Origin: Phormidesmis priestleyi Ana | GTDB taxonomy: Bacteria; Cyanobacteriota; Cyanobacteriia; Phormidesmidales; Phormidesmidaceae | NCBI GenBank assembly: GCA_001314865.1 | Contig: LJZR01000007.1 | Location: forward strand, 1 to 64,000 | Direction: 5' to 3' | Length of the DNA stretch: 64,000 bases | Shown here: positions 27,414 to 40,039 of the stretch, one piece after another | Numbering within the stretch: position 1 is the stretch's first letter | Layout of the letters: each line of letters starts with the position of its first letter | Notes under the pieces: model-generated | The model's database searches: none | The model's input: the letters and a program-made list of their open reading frames with translations, nothing else | Told to the model about the DNA's origin: nothing | Translations under genes and position numbers: made by a program

Positions 27414-28445
27414 TTAATCAATGGCGGCGAAGACCATTTTCGGTGCGAGCACATTGCCCAACTCTTCTAAAATGCTGCCATCTTCAGCAACCTTGGGCAA
27501 AGTGCGAATTTCTCCAATGCCTAGAAACTTCTCGGTGTCGGCAGCTAGAACGCGCAGCGGGTGCCAAGGCGGGGAAGGCTCACAGGTTGTTTTCTGCTGA
27601 GGGCTGAGCCCCACAATGCCGGCTTCAGTGAGTGAGAGCTTTTGGCCCATACACCAGCGGTGAGCTAAGTCGGGAGGGAGGGCGATCGCTGCTAACTGCC
27701 GAACCGCGTTCCCCACCTCATGAGGCATAAAAGTCTCTTCTGCAAGGCTTTGTTCTAACGCCTCTAGGCTGATGCTGCCAGAAATATCAAAGCCACTGCT
27801 GGCGGTGCGCGATAGCTGCGCGAGGGTTGCGCCTGTGCCTAGCCGCTCACCCATATCACGCGCCAAAGACCGAATATAGGTGCCAGGCCCACAGTCGATT
27901 GATAAAACCAATTCAGGTAAAACTAGATCGGAAGGATCATGAGGCGATCGCGCAGCATCCCAGCCCAACACCGCCAGCTGATTGATGACCACTTGCCGGG
28001 TCGGTATTTCTACCGTTTTGCCCCGGCGCGCCAGATCGTACAGCCGCTGGCCGTCGATTTGCACTGCGCTATACATCGGCGGCGTTTGGTTGATTGTGCC
28101 GATAAAGTCGGGCAGCACCGCTTCGACATCAGCTGGTTGCAGATGCCTGGCATCACAAGTGGTTAACACTTCACCTTCTAGGTCATCCGTGCTAGTTGTG
28201 ATGCCAAAGCGAATAACGGCTTGGTACGCCTTACGCGCGGGCAAATATTGCAGCAACCGGGTTGCTCGTCCCACGGCAATTGGCAATACGCCAGTTGCTA
28301 GCGGATCTAACGTGCCACCATGACCGACCTTTTTAGTATTGAGCAACCTGCGCACACGAGCCACGCAGTCGTGAGAAGTCCAATTGAGCGGCTTGTTGAG
28401 GTTAATAAATCCGTTGATATTGGCCGGAGAAATGGGTGGAGGCAT
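27414..28445 (-). CDS. truB: tRNA pseudouridine-55 synthase
   Basis: 343 residues. GFINLNKPLNWTSHDCVARV, the catalytic block KVGHGGTLDPLATGVLPIAV (with the active-site Asp in GTLDP, near 44) and QTPPMYSAVQIDGQRLYDLAR are diagnostic of TruB. It converts U55 of the T-loop of tRNAs to pseudouridine. The length includes the usual C-terminal extension of bacterial TruB. The gene lies just upstream of psbI on the opposite side of a 200-base gap. Confidence 0.97.
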   Translation of the reverse strand: MPPPISPANINGFINLNKPLNWTSHDCVARVRRLLNTKKVGHGGTLDPLATGVLPIAVGRATRLLQYLPARKAYQAVIRFGITTSTDDLEGEVLTTCDARHLQPADVEAVLPDFIGTINQTPPMYSAVQIDGQRLYDLARRGKTVEIPTRQVVINQLAVLGWDAARSPHDPSDLVLPELVLSIDCGPGTYIRSLARDMGERLGTGATLAQLSRTASSGFDISGSISLEALEQSLAEETFMPHEVGNAVRQLAAIALPPDLAHRWCMGQKLSLTEAGIVGLSPQQKTTCEPSPPWHPLRVLAADTEKFLGIGEIRTLPKVAEDGSILEELGNVLAPKMVFAAID

Positions 28446-28496
28446 TAGGTAAAATGGGTTTCGCCAAGTTGCAGTGGCGGTACTGGCTATGGCTGG

Positions 28497-30386
28497 CTAT
28501 GGAAGGAGTGACGCTGGCGGTAACTGACCCTGAAGTGGGGCGTTTTCTGTTTCACCAACTGTTTCACCAGCTGTTTCAACAACTGTTGTACCAATGGCCT
28601 CTATGGCCAACTGCAACTGTTGGTCAGCTTTGGCCGTGGCGCGAAGCTGAGCTTGCAGCTGTTGCTCGGTGAGATTTGAAAGAATGCTCAAAGGCATTTC
28701 TGGGCGGCTAAAGCGTGTCGTAAATGCACTGGTTAAAATAGGCTGATATTGACTTTCCCCCTTCAGGTAGAGGTTCATAAATGCCAGACTCATCGCTTGG
28801 GTGTACTCTCTGGCAACTTCAGGCACGGGTCCAATGATTTGAGGCGGCAGGTCAAACGTTTCATTGCCGGTTGGGCCAATGGTAGAGAAATGGGTTGCCC
28901 CCTCTAGTACAAGTAGGTAGCGATTCGGCGTAGTTAGCCAGGTAAAAGGACGAATTTGTTCAGGCAGAGCCGGGGCAACCGTATCGGCGCTGCTCGCCAT
29001 GATAAAAACGGGGACATTAATTTGGCTTAGGCTATCTGCACCAAAAACGGCATCTGTGATCGGATTGATCGCAAAAACGGCTTTAATGCGCGGGTCTTGA
29101 AAGTTGATATTCGCTTGTCCTGCTTCTCCAATTGCAGTGGCCTGACACTGCAACAGCAAAGAAATATCGACCGTAAAGTCGGGCGGACAAGCCTTTCGCA
29201 GCGAGTCTAGGTTAAGCGGTGCGCCAGCGACAGCCAGGGCTGTGTAGCCCCCAAAAGACTGGCCAATAACGCCAACATTGTTAAAGTCAAAACTGCTGAG
29301 ACTAGCATTGATCGATCCGCTGCTAGCCGTTGTGCTCTGCGCTCTGGCCTCCAAATAGCGCAGTGTTTGAGAAATCAGCTGAGGCCGATTTATAAACTCT
29401 TCGTCGGGGACCAAATTACCGGTTACCCCATCAATAAAATTATCAATCTGCGCTTCGTTGCTACCGGGATGCTCTAGGTTCACAACGGCAAAGCCATGCT
29501 GTGCTAAAAACTGCGCTAAATAGCTGTAGGACAGTCGGCTGCTTCCGACGCCGTGTGAAATCACCACGATGGGATACTTTTCGCTGGTTTGGTGATTTGC
29601 GCTCTGGGCTATTCCGTTCCGCAAAAGGCCGCCTTGCAGTTCGGGTATGTAGACATCAACCGGTGGTCCTAAAATTCCGATTTTAATCGTTGCTCGCTTC
29701 ACCTGAAATCTGCCGGGGCTGGTGACCAAGCCGTTGAGATCTGCGGCAGAAATACCCTCAGCTAAAGGCTCGCTTGCCTTTTCAAAAGAGAGTTGGTTAA
29801 CCAAACTCAAAGCTAGGCTGGACTGTTCAAAAGCTCTGGCTGCCTGTCGGGTAATGGCCTCCCCTTGCTGAATATCTACTCGCAGCACGCGTGTTGGAAA
29901 TTGCCGAATCACATTGAGCGCTGTGAGCCCTTCTTCAGGATCTGCGGCGGCTAGGATTGCCGCCCCGCTTAGGCCCTGCTTGCCCGATAGCCTCGCTCCC
30001 GTTCTAAATACTTCTCCGGCCCGCCCCAGCAAAAACTCACCCTGTGGGGAATACACCATTTGGGCTACTGTCGTCACATTGACGTCTAGCCTTTGAGAGA
30101 GCAACTCACGCATTTGCTCCTGTATGTCGGGCTCAATCAGTCGTAATAAAGGCGCTAGGTCTTCGGCAACATAGCCTTCTTTGACATAGGCTTCTAGCGC
30201 GTCTACTGAGACAGACCGCTCAAAAGCACCGGCTGAAAAGATGATTTGTTCGGCGGCGTAGGTGGGCCAAGCGAGTGGGGACAGGAGGCTGATGCTCCAC
30301 AGAAGTGGGGCTGCTATGGTACTTTGCGCTAGGCTCAGTCCCCAGCGCCCGCGCTTATGGTTATGGAGAAATTTCATAGCCCTCAT
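28497..30386 (-). CDS. Secreted alpha/beta hydrolase with DUF1400 domain
   Basis: 629 residues. The signal peptide (hydrophobic 16-40, ending AYAAE-like at PTYAAEQ) leads into a DUF1400-type N-terminal domain (AGAFERSVSVDALEAYVKEG, about 50-180), seen in cyanobacterial lipase-like proteins. A hydrolase domain follows with YPIVVISHGVGSSRLSYSYL (oxyanion region), the nucleophile elbow GQSFGGYTAL and a late His in GATHFSTIG. It resembles platelet-activating-factor acetylhydrolase or dienelactone hydrolase types. The C-terminal tail (VVETAGETVGETE) is repeat-derived. The substrate is unknown, probably an ester in the periplasm. Confidence 0.88.
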   Translation of the reverse strand: MRAMKFLHNHKRGRWGLSLAQSTIAAPLLWSISLLSPLAWPTYAAEQIIFSAGAFERSVSVDALEAYVKEGYVAEDLAPLLRLIEPDIQEQMRELLSQRLDVNVTTVAQMVYSPQGEFLLGRAGEVFRTGARLSGKQGLSGAAILAAADPEEGLTALNVIRQFPTRVLRVDIQQGEAITRQAARAFEQSSLALSLVNQLSFEKASEPLAEGISAADLNGLVTSPGRFQVKRATIKIGILGPPVDVYIPELQGGLLRNGIAQSANHQTSEKYPIVVISHGVGSSRLSYSYLAQFLAQHGFAVVNLEHPGSNEAQIDNFIDGVTGNLVPDEEFINRPQLISQTLRYLEARAQSTTASSGSINASLSSFDFNNVGVIGQSFGGYTALAVAGAPLNLDSLRKACPPDFTVDISLLLQCQATAIGEAGQANINFQDPRIKAVFAINPITDAVFGADSLSQINVPVFIMASSADTVAPALPEQIRPFTWLTTPNRYLLVLEGATHFSTIGPTGNETFDLPPQIIGPVPEVAREYTQAMSLAFMNLYLKGESQYQPILTSAFTTRFSRPEMPLSILSNLTEQQLQAQLRATAKADQQLQLAIEAIGTTVVETAGETVGETENAPLQGQLPPASLLP

Positions 30387-30530
30387 AATAGGTCAATGGT
30401 TGCCGCGTTGGGAGGTACCCGCAGCGGTAAGCCTTGGTGAACAACTTTGGTAATATGACGGCTGCACTAGCACTAGCATTAGCACTATATGATGGCTCTG
30501 CTGACAATGGCTGCGCTGACAACGGCTGCG

Positions 30531-32642
<2,112 letters not shown>

Positions 32643-32887
32643 TTAGGAGTGGGCCGTCTGGGAGTGGATTGGTTTATTCAGTCTGGTAGCGCAGTCTGTA
32701 GTCTTCTTGCAGTTTTCTTGCAGTCTTCTTAAATAGATAAATGATAATAGTTTGTTTGTACTAATTGATCTTATTTAAATTCTGAAGTGCTTGAAAAACA
32801 CTGGTCTGCACTGGGAATCCTGAACTGTCAGCGGGTATTTCATCTGTTTGTAGGCTATTTTGGGGACTATGCTGTAGTCCGGATTCA

Positions 32888-34711
32888 ATGCGAATCACGA
32901 CTAAGTTTATTGGATCTTCGGCCCTGCTGATTGTGCTAAGTGCTGCTCTTTTTGGCACTAGCTACGCAGTCAATCGGCAAGCCCGAAAATCTTTGGGAAC
33001 TACTCATTCTCAGGTAGAAACAGCAGTCGCGGCAGTGGCGAAGCTAGATGTCACCTTGGAATCGCAGATAGTGGCTCTGAGTCGGCTGGCGGTGCTGGGG
33101 GATGCGGCGATAGATGTGAGGGTTTATGAGCGATCGCGCCAGCAGTTTTTTCAGGCACTAAATACACTAGAGCGCTCGTCTTACGCGACCGAACAAACTG
33201 CGCAACTTCAGCTAGAAGGCCTGCGACGTCAGCACAAGTATCTAGAGCAGATAGCCCTTCAGCTGACCTCAGAAAGCCTTGATTCAGAACAAGCCCAGCA
33301 GATCGTTCGGTCCTTGAGAGTGTTTGAGCAGGGGACTCAGGGTTACATTCAGTCGCTTTCTAAAAGCGCCGCAGCCCAAACAGCGGCCTATCAACGACAG
33401 CAAGAGGCATTTCATGATCAAATCGTGTTGCTAGAGCTGCTGAGCTTTGGGTTGATTATTCTGCTGCTGACGGCTCAGTTTTACTGCTTACTTAGGCCCG
33501 TTACTCAAGCCCTGCGACGCTTGCAGATAGGCGCTGAGCGGATTGATCTGACCCCGACGCAAAGCGATGTGGCGCATATCGATATTGATACAGATGATGA
33601 GTTGCAAGCACTGGCCAAATCGTTCAATCAAATGAGCGATCGCCTCAGGTCGTCTTACCAAAACCTGGAGGTGCGGGTGGCTGAAAGAACTGCCTCTTTG
33701 CACCGAGCCAATCAGTCTTTGTTAGAAGAAGTCAGTGAGCGCTTAGAAGTTGAAGCCAGCCTGAGACAAGCAATGGCCCAGCTCAAGCAAACTCAGCTAC
33801 AGCTGATGCAAACCGAAAAAATGTCGAGCTTAGGGCAGTTGGTCGCCGGTGTCGCGCATGAAATTAATAATCCGGTGAGCTTTATTCAGGGCAATTTAGA
33901 ACCCGCTCAGGACTATATGAACAGCGTCCTAGCGCTGATTGCGCAGTATCAGGCAGAATGCCCAGAGACCACGAACCGGCTCCAAGAATCTTTAGAGCAG
34001 GCTGATCTGGCGTTTATTCAGGCCGATTTTCCGCTGTTGCTAAAGTCTATGGAAACAGGTGCTGAGCGAATTTCACAGATTGTGCGATCGCTGCAAACCT
34101 TCTCTCATTTAGACGAATCTGAAACCAAGTCTGTAGACCTGCATGAGGGCTTAGAGAGTGCGCTCTTTTTGCTGACGACTCAGCTAGGCGCAACGACTCA
34201 TCGTCCTGCGATTACAGTGCAGCGTCACTATGGCCATTTGCCGCCTGTTTACTGTTACCCCAGTCAGCTCAATCAGGTATTCATGGGCCTGCTCTCGAAT
34301 GCGATAGATGCCCTCTCTCCCGATTTAACTGCTGACTTAACGCCCGATGTCATCGGGCGTTATACCTCCAATTTAACCATTGCCATCACGACAGATGTCA
34401 TCCTAAAAGGCAATGCCGAGTTTGCCCGCATCCGTTTTTCAGACAGCGGCTGTGGCATTTCAGAGGATGTGCTCTGTCGTATTTTTGATCCGTTCTTTAC
34501 CACTAAGCCCGTTGGCTCGGGCATTGGGCTGGGATTATCAATGAGCTATCAAATTATGACCGTGAACCACAAAGGCCGATTGACTTGTGAGTCTACCGTT
34601 GGCCAGGGAACAACCTTTACGATGGAGATTCCGCTGAACCTAAAAGCGCTTCAGACGCTAGTTGAGCCCGAGGTAAAGGTGCTGTCGCTGCCTGGGTTAT
34701 TGACACCGTAA
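32888..34711 (+). CDS. Membrane sensor histidine kinase
   Basis: 607 residues. Membrane helices near 8-28 and 180-200 frame an extracytoplasmic helical sensor (about 30-178). HAMP follows (about 200-255, DDELQALAKSFNQMSDRL), then a coiled coil, the H-box LVAGVAHEINNPVSFIQGNL (His near 324) and a complete HATPase domain: N-box LMGLLSNAIDAL, G1 IRFSDSGCGISED, G2 GIGLGLSMSYQI. It should autophosphorylate and signal through a response regulator encoded elsewhere; none is adjacent. It is convergent with hisIE; only a tandem repeat separates them. The stimulus is unknown. Confidence 0.93.
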   Translation: MRITTKFIGSSALLIVLSAALFGTSYAVNRQARKSLGTTHSQVETAVAAVAKLDVTLESQIVALSRLAVLGDAAIDVRVYERSRQQFFQALNTLERSSYATEQTAQLQLEGLRRQHKYLEQIALQLTSESLDSEQAQQIVRSLRVFEQGTQGYIQSLSKSAAAQTAAYQRQQEAFHDQIVLLELLSFGLIILLLTAQFYCLLRPVTQALRRLQIGAERIDLTPTQSDVAHIDIDTDDELQALAKSFNQMSDRLRSSYQNLEVRVAERTASLHRANQSLLEEVSERLEVEASLRQAMAQLKQTQLQLMQTEKMSSLGQLVAGVAHEINNPVSFIQGNLEPAQDYMNSVLALIAQYQAECPETTNRLQESLEQADLAFIQADFPLLLKSMETGAERISQIVRSLQTFSHLDESETKSVDLHEGLESALFLLTTQLGATTHRPAITVQRHYGHLPPVYCYPSQLNQVFMGLLSNAIDALSPDLTADLTPDVIGRYTSNLTIAITTDVILKGNAEFARIRFSDSGCGISEDVLCRIFDPFFTTKPVGSGIGLGLSMSYQIMTVNHKGRLTCESTVGQGTTFTMEIPLNLKALQTLVEPEVKVLSLPGLLTP

Positions 34712-34764
34712 CTACCGGCATGACTGAAACTACCGGCATGACTGAAACTACCGGCGTGACTGAA
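34711..34764. repeat. 18-bp tandem repeat joining two convergent stop codons
   Basis: Unit ACTACCGGCATGACTGAA, three copies. The first begins at the last base of the kinase TAA stop, and the third runs into the end of hisIE, whose stop lies at 34748-34750. The whole inter-gene space is thus repeat. Confidence 0.9.
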
Positions 34765-35425
34765 GTTTGCGATAGACGGCTTTAATATCTACGTCATGGT
34801 GGGCGAGGGCCACGAGGGTGTGATACAGCAGGTCAGCAACTTCTCCGGCAATTTCGTCAGGCTTGTCGTCTTTGCAGGCCATGACCACTTCTACGGCTTC
34901 CTCACCGATTTTTTGCAAAATTTTGTTGTCGCCGCCTTCAAACAGTTTGTTGGTGTACGAGTTGGGCTGAGGGTTGGCTTTGCGATCGCAAATCACCCGA
35001 TACACCTGAGAGAGCGTATCAGCAGGGGGCGGTACAATCTGTACGCCTTTGGCGGCTTCTGTACCTTCAACCTGGCCTTCAACCCAGCCTTCAACCTGGT
35101 GAAAGCAGCTGCGCTCCCCGGTATGGCAAGCAATGTCGCCGACTTGCTCTATGGTCACCAGCAGGGCGTCGTTGTCACAGTCGTAGCGCAGGCTATGCAC
35201 CTTTTGGATATGGCCAGAGGTGGCGCCTTTGTGCCATAGCTCTTGGCGCGATCGGCTCCAGTACCACACCTCGCCCGAATCCATCGTTTTTTGAAGAGAT
35301 TCGGCATTCATCCAAGCCATCATTAGGACGGTGCCGTCAAGATAGTCTTGCGCGATCGCAGGCACCAGCCCCCGGTCATCAAAGCGAATTTTATCAATAG
35401 AAATAGCAGCAGCAGAAAAAGTCAT
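34748..35425 (-). CDS. hisIE: Bifunctional phosphoribosyl-AMP cyclohydrolase / phosphoribosyl-ATP pyrophosphatase
   Basis: 225 residues. The HisI half (about 1-125) has [50 protein letters not shown] and the zinc Cys of CHTGERSCF. The HisE half (about 130-225) has [20 protein letters not shown] and [14 protein letters not shown]. It carries out steps two and three of histidine synthesis. The linker between halves carries a short [12 protein letters not shown] repeat. Its C-terminus comes from the tandem repeat shared with the convergent kinase gene. Confidence 0.97.
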   Translation of the reverse strand: MTFSAAAISIDKIRFDDRGLVPAIAQDYLDGTVLMMAWMNAESLQKTMDSGEVWYWSRSRQELWHKGATSGHIQKVHSLRYDCDNDALLVTIEQVGDIACHTGERSCFHQVEGWVEGQVEGTEAAKGVQIVPPPADTLSQVYRVICDRKANPQPNSYTNKLFEGGDNKILQKIGEEAVEVVMACKDDKPDEIAGEVADLLYHTLVALAHHDVDIKAVYRKLQSRR

Positions 35426-35646
35426 GGGCTATTAGCGCAGTATCGTCGCGCCGCATCGGCAATAGGTCATTTACCTATGCTACGCCCTCTTTGAGTTCGC
35501 TACATTCCTTAACACGGCGAAACAAAAAGGGATGCTGACCCGCTACGATAAAAAACACTGCTTTCCACAGCCTTTTTTTGGGTTTTTTTGAAACTCTTCT
35601 CCGCTGGCCTTTTTTTTGGATCTCTATAAAACTCAAGGAGCGCGTT

Positions 35647-36948
35647 TTGGCTACTATCACCACCTTAAACACAACCAAGTCTGACGAGATTTTTTCAGCA
35701 GCCCAGTCCCTCATGCCCGGTGGCGTCAATTCTCCCGTGCGGGCGTTTCGCTCTGTCGGCGGTCAGCCCATCGTGTTTGACCATGTTAAGGGTGCTTACG
35801 TTTGGGATGTAGACGGCAACCAATACATTGACTATGTTGGCAGCTGGGGGCCAGCCATTTGCGGCCATGCTCACCCCGAAGTGCTGGAGTCACTCAAGGC
35901 CGCTATTGATAACGGCACCAGCTTTGGCGCCCCCTGCTACCTAGAAAACGTGCTAGCCGAAATGGTGATTGAAGCCGTACCCAGCGTAGAAATGGTACGC
36001 TTCGTCAACTCTGGAACCGAAGCCTGTATGGCTGTGCTGCGGCTGATGCGAGCCTTTACCAACCGCAACAAAATCATCAAGTTTGAAGGCTGCTACCACG
36101 GCCATGCCGACATGTTCTTAGTCAAGGCAGGCTCTGGCGTCGCGACCTTGGGCTTACCCGACTCTCCAGGCGTTCCAAAGGCAGCGACTGCCGATACGCT
36201 CAACGCCCCCTACAACGATTTAGAAGCGGTGAAAAAGCTCTTCGCTGACAACCCCGGCGAAATTGCGGGCGTTATTTTAGAGCCCGTTGTTGGCAACTCT
36301 GGCTTTATCACCCCCGACGTAGGCTTTTTAGAAGGGCTCAGAGAGATTACCAAAGACAACGAGGCCCTACTCGTATTTGACGAAGTGATGACCGGCTTTC
36401 GGATCGCTTACGGCGGCGCTCAGCAAAAGTTCAACGTCACCCCCGATCTCACCACGATGGGCAAGGTAATTGGGGGTGGACTGCCGGTGGGTGCCTATGG
36501 CGGTCGGCGCGAAATTATGGAAATGATCGCCCCCGCAGGCCCGGTTTACCAAGCGGGCACGCTCTCAGGCAATCCGCTGGCAATGACCGCAGGCATCAAA
36601 ACGCTAGAAATTTTGCGTCGCCCCGGCGCTTACGACCAGCTAGAGCGCATCACCAAAAAGCTCAGCGACGGGCTGCTAGCAGCGGCTCGCGAAGCAGGTC
36701 ACGAAGTGAGTGGTGGTAGCATTAGCGCCATGTTCGGCCTATTTTTTACAGGTTCACCTGTTCACAACTACGACGATGCTAAGAAGTCTGATCTTGAAAA
36801 GTTCAGTCGCTTCCATCGCGGCATGTTAGAAAACGGCGTTTACCTAGCACCTTCGCAGTTTGAAGCTGGATTTACCTCCCTCGCGCATACTGATGAAGAC
36901 ATTGAAAACACGTTGGCTGCGGCTCGTCGTGTTTTTGCCCAAATCTAA
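35647..36948 (+). CDS. hemL: Glutamate-1-semialdehyde 2,1-aminomutase
   Basis: 433 residues starting from TTG at 35647. AAGGAG six bases ahead decides this start; the open frame further upstream translates a T-rich leader. [36 protein letters not shown] and the PLP lysine in [17 protein letters not shown] are diagnostic. It makes 5-aminolevulinate, the entry to all tetrapyrroles, so it feeds the same route as hemE in this window. The TTG start may limit translation (inference). Confidence 0.97.
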   Translation: MATITTLNTTKSDEIFSAAQSLMPGGVNSPVRAFRSVGGQPIVFDHVKGAYVWDVDGNQYIDYVGSWGPAICGHAHPEVLESLKAAIDNGTSFGAPCYLENVLAEMVIEAVPSVEMVRFVNSGTEACMAVLRLMRAFTNRNKIIKFEGCYHGHADMFLVKAGSGVATLGLPDSPGVPKAATADTLNAPYNDLEAVKKLFADNPGEIAGVILEPVVGNSGFITPDVGFLEGLREITKDNEALLVFDEVMTGFRIAYGGAQQKFNVTPDLTTMGKVIGGGLPVGAYGGRREIMEMIAPAGPVYQAGTLSGNPLAMTAGIKTLEILRRPGAYDQLERITKKLSDGLLAAAREAGHEVSGGSISAMFGLFFTGSPVHNYDDAKKSDLEKFSRFHRGMLENGVYLAPSQFEAGFTSLAHTDEDIENTLAAARRVFAQI

Positions 36949-37085
36949 GCCGTTAAACCGCCAATAGTTGAATGTTTAGGGTCGTACCGCTGTGCGCCCC
37001 TTTCATGCACATAATGCACAATACGATTAGAATCCTATGGCCCCTCTAATGGCAGACAAGTGGCAGACAAGGGCGGCAGACAAAG

Positions 37086-37865
37086 GTGGCAGGTGCAGTG
37101 AATATATATGAAGATGAGTTAGCAGCATTAGACGCAGAAGTCGGTCGCGAAAGCCCTTTTGACCCGTTAGACAACATTGCGCCTATTGGGGAAGACGACG
37201 CCCCAAAGCCTAATCCTGAAAATATGCTGCTGCTCCTTCATCATCCTGATAAAGATCAGCGGATACAGGGCGCCAGGGCCTTTTGTGAAATAGAAGACGC
37301 CCGCGCGGTGCCCTACCTCATTGGCATGCTTGCCGATCCCTGCCCGCTGGTGCGTGTCAGTACTGCTTATGCGCTGGGCCGCAACACCAGCGCTATGGCG
37401 GTAGAACCTTTGATTGCTCAGTTTCACCGAGACTGGAACGGCTATGTCCGCAAAGGCATTATCTGGGCGCTGGGCAACATTCAAGATATGCGGGCCATCA
37501 GCACCTTAGTGGATGCGCTAGAAAACGACATTTCCGCCGTGCGTCTGTGGGCAGCGAGTGCCCTCGGCCAAACGCCAAACATCGGTTATGACGCCATGAT
37601 TAGGTCAATGCCGCCCCTCATTAAAGGCTTACGTAGGGACTCAATTCCTGCCGTACGGAGCAATTGTGCTTGGTCTATTGGGCAAATTTGCGCTGATTTA
37701 CCCTCGAATGTTGTATATGCAACGGCTATTGATGCATTGATTGAAGCCTTTGCCGAAGACGGTGAACTCGGTGTAAAAGAAGACGCCCGCACCGCCATTT
37801 TGAGCGTTGGTGACTCGCGTGGCTTGCAGGTAATTGAAGAAATTGAGCAGGATGGATACTTTTAG
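37086..37865 (+). CDS. HEAT-repeat protein
   Basis: 259 residues from GTG; a second GTG four codons later is equally possible. After an acidic N-terminal 50 residues come about five HEAT/PBS-lyase-like repeats, for example ARAVPYLIGMLADPCPLVRV, MAVEPLIAQFHRDWNGYVRK, MRAISTLVDALENDISAVRL and MPPLIKGLRRDSIPAVRS. Cyanobacterial HEAT proteins of this size act as scaffolds, and some are phycobilin lyases (CpcE/F-like). This one lacks anything I can tie to lyase activity. A symporter gene follows 78 bases downstream on the same strand. Confidence 0.85.
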   Translation: MAGAVNIYEDELAALDAEVGRESPFDPLDNIAPIGEDDAPKPNPENMLLLLHHPDKDQRIQGARAFCEIEDARAVPYLIGMLADPCPLVRVSTAYALGRNTSAMAVEPLIAQFHRDWNGYVRKGIIWALGNIQDMRAISTLVDALENDISAVRLWAASALGQTPNIGYDAMIRSMPPLIKGLRRDSIPAVRSNCAWSIGQICADLPSNVVYATAIDALIEAFAEDGELGVKEDARTAILSVGDSRGLQVIEEIEQDGYF

Positions 37866-37943
37866 TAGATCGACCATATCGACCATCGTTGATTGTTGAT
37901 CTGACGTATACGCATTGCTCTTGGGTTGTTTTAGGTTGCACCT

Positions 37944-39740
37944 ATGGAACAGATCGACTGGGTCATTGTGATGGCCTATCTTGTGCTAACGCTGCTGTTG
38001 GGAGTGTATTTGTCTCAGCAAAAGCCGGGTGGTTTGGTAGATTTTTTTGTCTCAAATCGGCAAATTCCTTGGTGGTTGGCAGGGACTAGCATGGCCGCAA
38101 CGACGCTATCGGTAGATACGCCGCTGTATATAGCGGGCGTTGTGGGCAATCGTGGGTTGGCGGGTAACTGGGAGTGGTGGTGCTTTGGCGTAGCCCATGT
38201 GGCGATGATTTATCTTTTTGCGCGGCTGTGGCGTAGGGCTCGAATCGTGACTGATGCGGAGCTGAGTGAGCTGCGCTATGGCGGTGAGACAGCGGCGATT
38301 TTGCGAGGGGTAAAGGCGTTTATGTACGCGGTGCCGCTGAACTGTATTGGGATTGGCTATGCCACGCTGGCGATGGCCAAGGTCATTAATGGGCTTCAGT
38401 TATGGCAGAGTTTAGGGCTAGATCCGGGTGCGAATGAAAAGTTGTGGAGCGTGCTAGGCGTTAGCCTATTGGTGATTTTTTATGTGGGATTTTCTAGCCT
38501 TTGGGGGGTGGTGAGTGCGGATTTGTTTCAGTTTGCACTAGCGCTGCTGGGGGCGGTGATTGTGGCGATCGCAGCGACTAATGCGACCGGCGGCATGCGA
38601 TCGCTCATAGAACAGTTCACCACCCTGACCACGCCTGACTCACTCAGCTTGGTGCCCTTTGGCTTTAGCGGTTGGAGCACGCTGGCGGCCCTGCCTTCGA
38701 GCACATTTTTGGCCTATGTGATGTTGCAGTGGTGGTCGTTTCGGCGGAGCGATGGCGGCGGCGAATTTATTCAGCGACTGATGGCCGCTAAAACCGAGGC
38801 CGAGGCTGAAAAAGCGGCTTGGCTGTTCAATGGGTTGCACTATGTTGTACGAACCTGGCCGCTGATTGTGGCTGCCTTGGCGGCAGTTGTGCTGTATCCG
38901 GATCTGCGCGATCGCGAGCTGGGCTATCCGCTGCTCATGCTTGACTACCTACCTGCACCGCTGCTGGGTTTGGTGGTTGCTTCTCTAATTGCGGCCTTTT
39001 TAAGTACGCTCTCTACCTTGGTGAACTGGGGCGCGTCTTATCTTTCTAACGACCTGTATAAGCGCTTTATCGCACCTGCTGCCACTGAGGACGAGCTGAT
39101 TTTTTCAGGTAGAGTTGCAGCGATTGTCGTCACCATGCTAGGCGCAATGGCGTCTTTTATCGCGACTGATATCGGCACCATGTTTCAACTCGCGATCGCC
39201 CTGGGCACTGGCCCCGGCCTCGTCTTTATTTTGCGCTGGTTCTGGTGGCGCATCAACGCGGCGGCAGAACTCGCTGCTGTTATCAGCGGCTTTATCAGCG
39301 GCTTTGTTCTCAGTACCTCGATCGGTCAATCCATTTTCTCGCCTTTATTTAACATGCAGATTTTTGGGGTGCGTTTGCTCATTATCTCGACCGTTACAAC
39401 CCTGTGTTGGGGGGTAACGCTGCTGCTAACCGAACCAGAAAGCGACGAAACGCTGGATGCTTTTTACACTCAGGTACGGCCTGGTGGCCCCGGATGGCAA
39501 CCTCAGCGGCAGCGCACCGGACTGCGACCTCAGCAAAATTTGGGGTTAGATGCTCAACGCGTTGTGGCTTCGACGCTGCTGCTATTTGGCGCGATGTTTA
39601 CCGTAGGCAGCTTTTTATTGTTTCAATCGCTAACTGGTTGGCTGTGGTTACTGACGGCAGTCGTTGGCGGCTTCTGGCTGAGGCAGCTGAATAAACGGCC
39701 CACTTTCCCAACGGCTCGCCCAGGCATAGAGGATGGTTGA
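37944..39740 (+). CDS. Sodium:solute symporter (SSS) family transporter
   Basis: 598 residues with about 13-14 hydrophobic segments. The SSS start pattern (IVMAYLVLTLLLGVYLSQQK ... VDFFVSNRQIPWWLAGTSMA) and the SVDTPLYIAGVVGNRG segment at TM2 are typical of the subgroup often annotated as Na+/proline or Na+/galactoside-like symporters. LVVASLIAAFLSTLSTLVNW is the conserved Na+-site helix. The extra C-terminal helices and cytosolic tail end in FPTARPGIEDG. The solute is not predictable from sequence. Confidence 0.9.
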   Translation: MEQIDWVIVMAYLVLTLLLGVYLSQQKPGGLVDFFVSNRQIPWWLAGTSMAATTLSVDTPLYIAGVVGNRGLAGNWEWWCFGVAHVAMIYLFARLWRRARIVTDAELSELRYGGETAAILRGVKAFMYAVPLNCIGIGYATLAMAKVINGLQLWQSLGLDPGANEKLWSVLGVSLLVIFYVGFSSLWGVVSADLFQFALALLGAVIVAIAATNATGGMRSLIEQFTTLTTPDSLSLVPFGFSGWSTLAALPSSTFLAYVMLQWWSFRRSDGGGEFIQRLMAAKTEAEAEKAAWLFNGLHYVVRTWPLIVAALAAVVLYPDLRDRELGYPLLMLDYLPAPLLGLVVASLIAAFLSTLSTLVNWGASYLSNDLYKRFIAPAATEDELIFSGRVAAIVVTMLGAMASFIATDIGTMFQLAIALGTGPGLVFILRWFWWRINAAAELAAVISGFISGFVLSTSIGQSIFSPLFNMQIFGVRLLIISTVTTLCWGVTLLLTEPESDETLDAFYTQVRPGGPGWQPQRQRTGLRPQQNLGLDAQRVVASTLLLFGAMFTVGSFLLFQSLTGWLWLLTAVVGGFWLRQLNKRPTFPTARPGIEDG

Positions 39741-39859
39741 AAATGTTGCAGGAAACGACCGACCAAAAGCACCTTAACGTTCTCCAAACGCCTTGAGGTT
39801 AATTCAACGCGGTAAGATAAGAACTAAAGATAAAAAATATTCATCCCAAATTGATTGTC

Positions 39860-40039
39860 ATGGCTTTCTTTCGCCAGTATATTGCGCCTTTGTTTATTGT
39901 TCTTATTTTTGCTGTGGCCCTATTAGCGGTAAGCGCTCGAATCTTTTTGCCCAGCGATATGATGGCACCTGCGCCAATCGAAGAGCCGGTTTCTGAGGTG
40001 CCTGCTGCAACGGCAATTTTTGTAAGCTTGGCGAGATGA
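39860..40039 (+). CDS. Small single-span membrane protein, cyanobacterial
   Basis: 59 residues, MAFFRQYIAPLFIVLIFAVA onward: one membrane helix (residues 8-28), then SARIFLPSDMMAPAPIEEPV and a short tail. I recall similar short proteins (RQYIAP-LL-SARIFLPSDM) in other cyanobacteria; no function known. A TTG three codons upstream is less likely than this ATG. Its TGA stop is immediately followed by the GTG start of the acetyltransferase gene, with no gap, which implies translational coupling. Confidence 0.7.
   Translation: MAFFRQYIAPLFIVLIFAVALLAVSARIFLPSDMMAPAPIEEPVSEVPAATAIFVSLAR

Noticed and set aside
32761-32958. 65-codon minus-strand frame ahead of the histidine kinase
   Set aside because: It overlaps the kinase start, has no family likeness, and lies in its promoter region.
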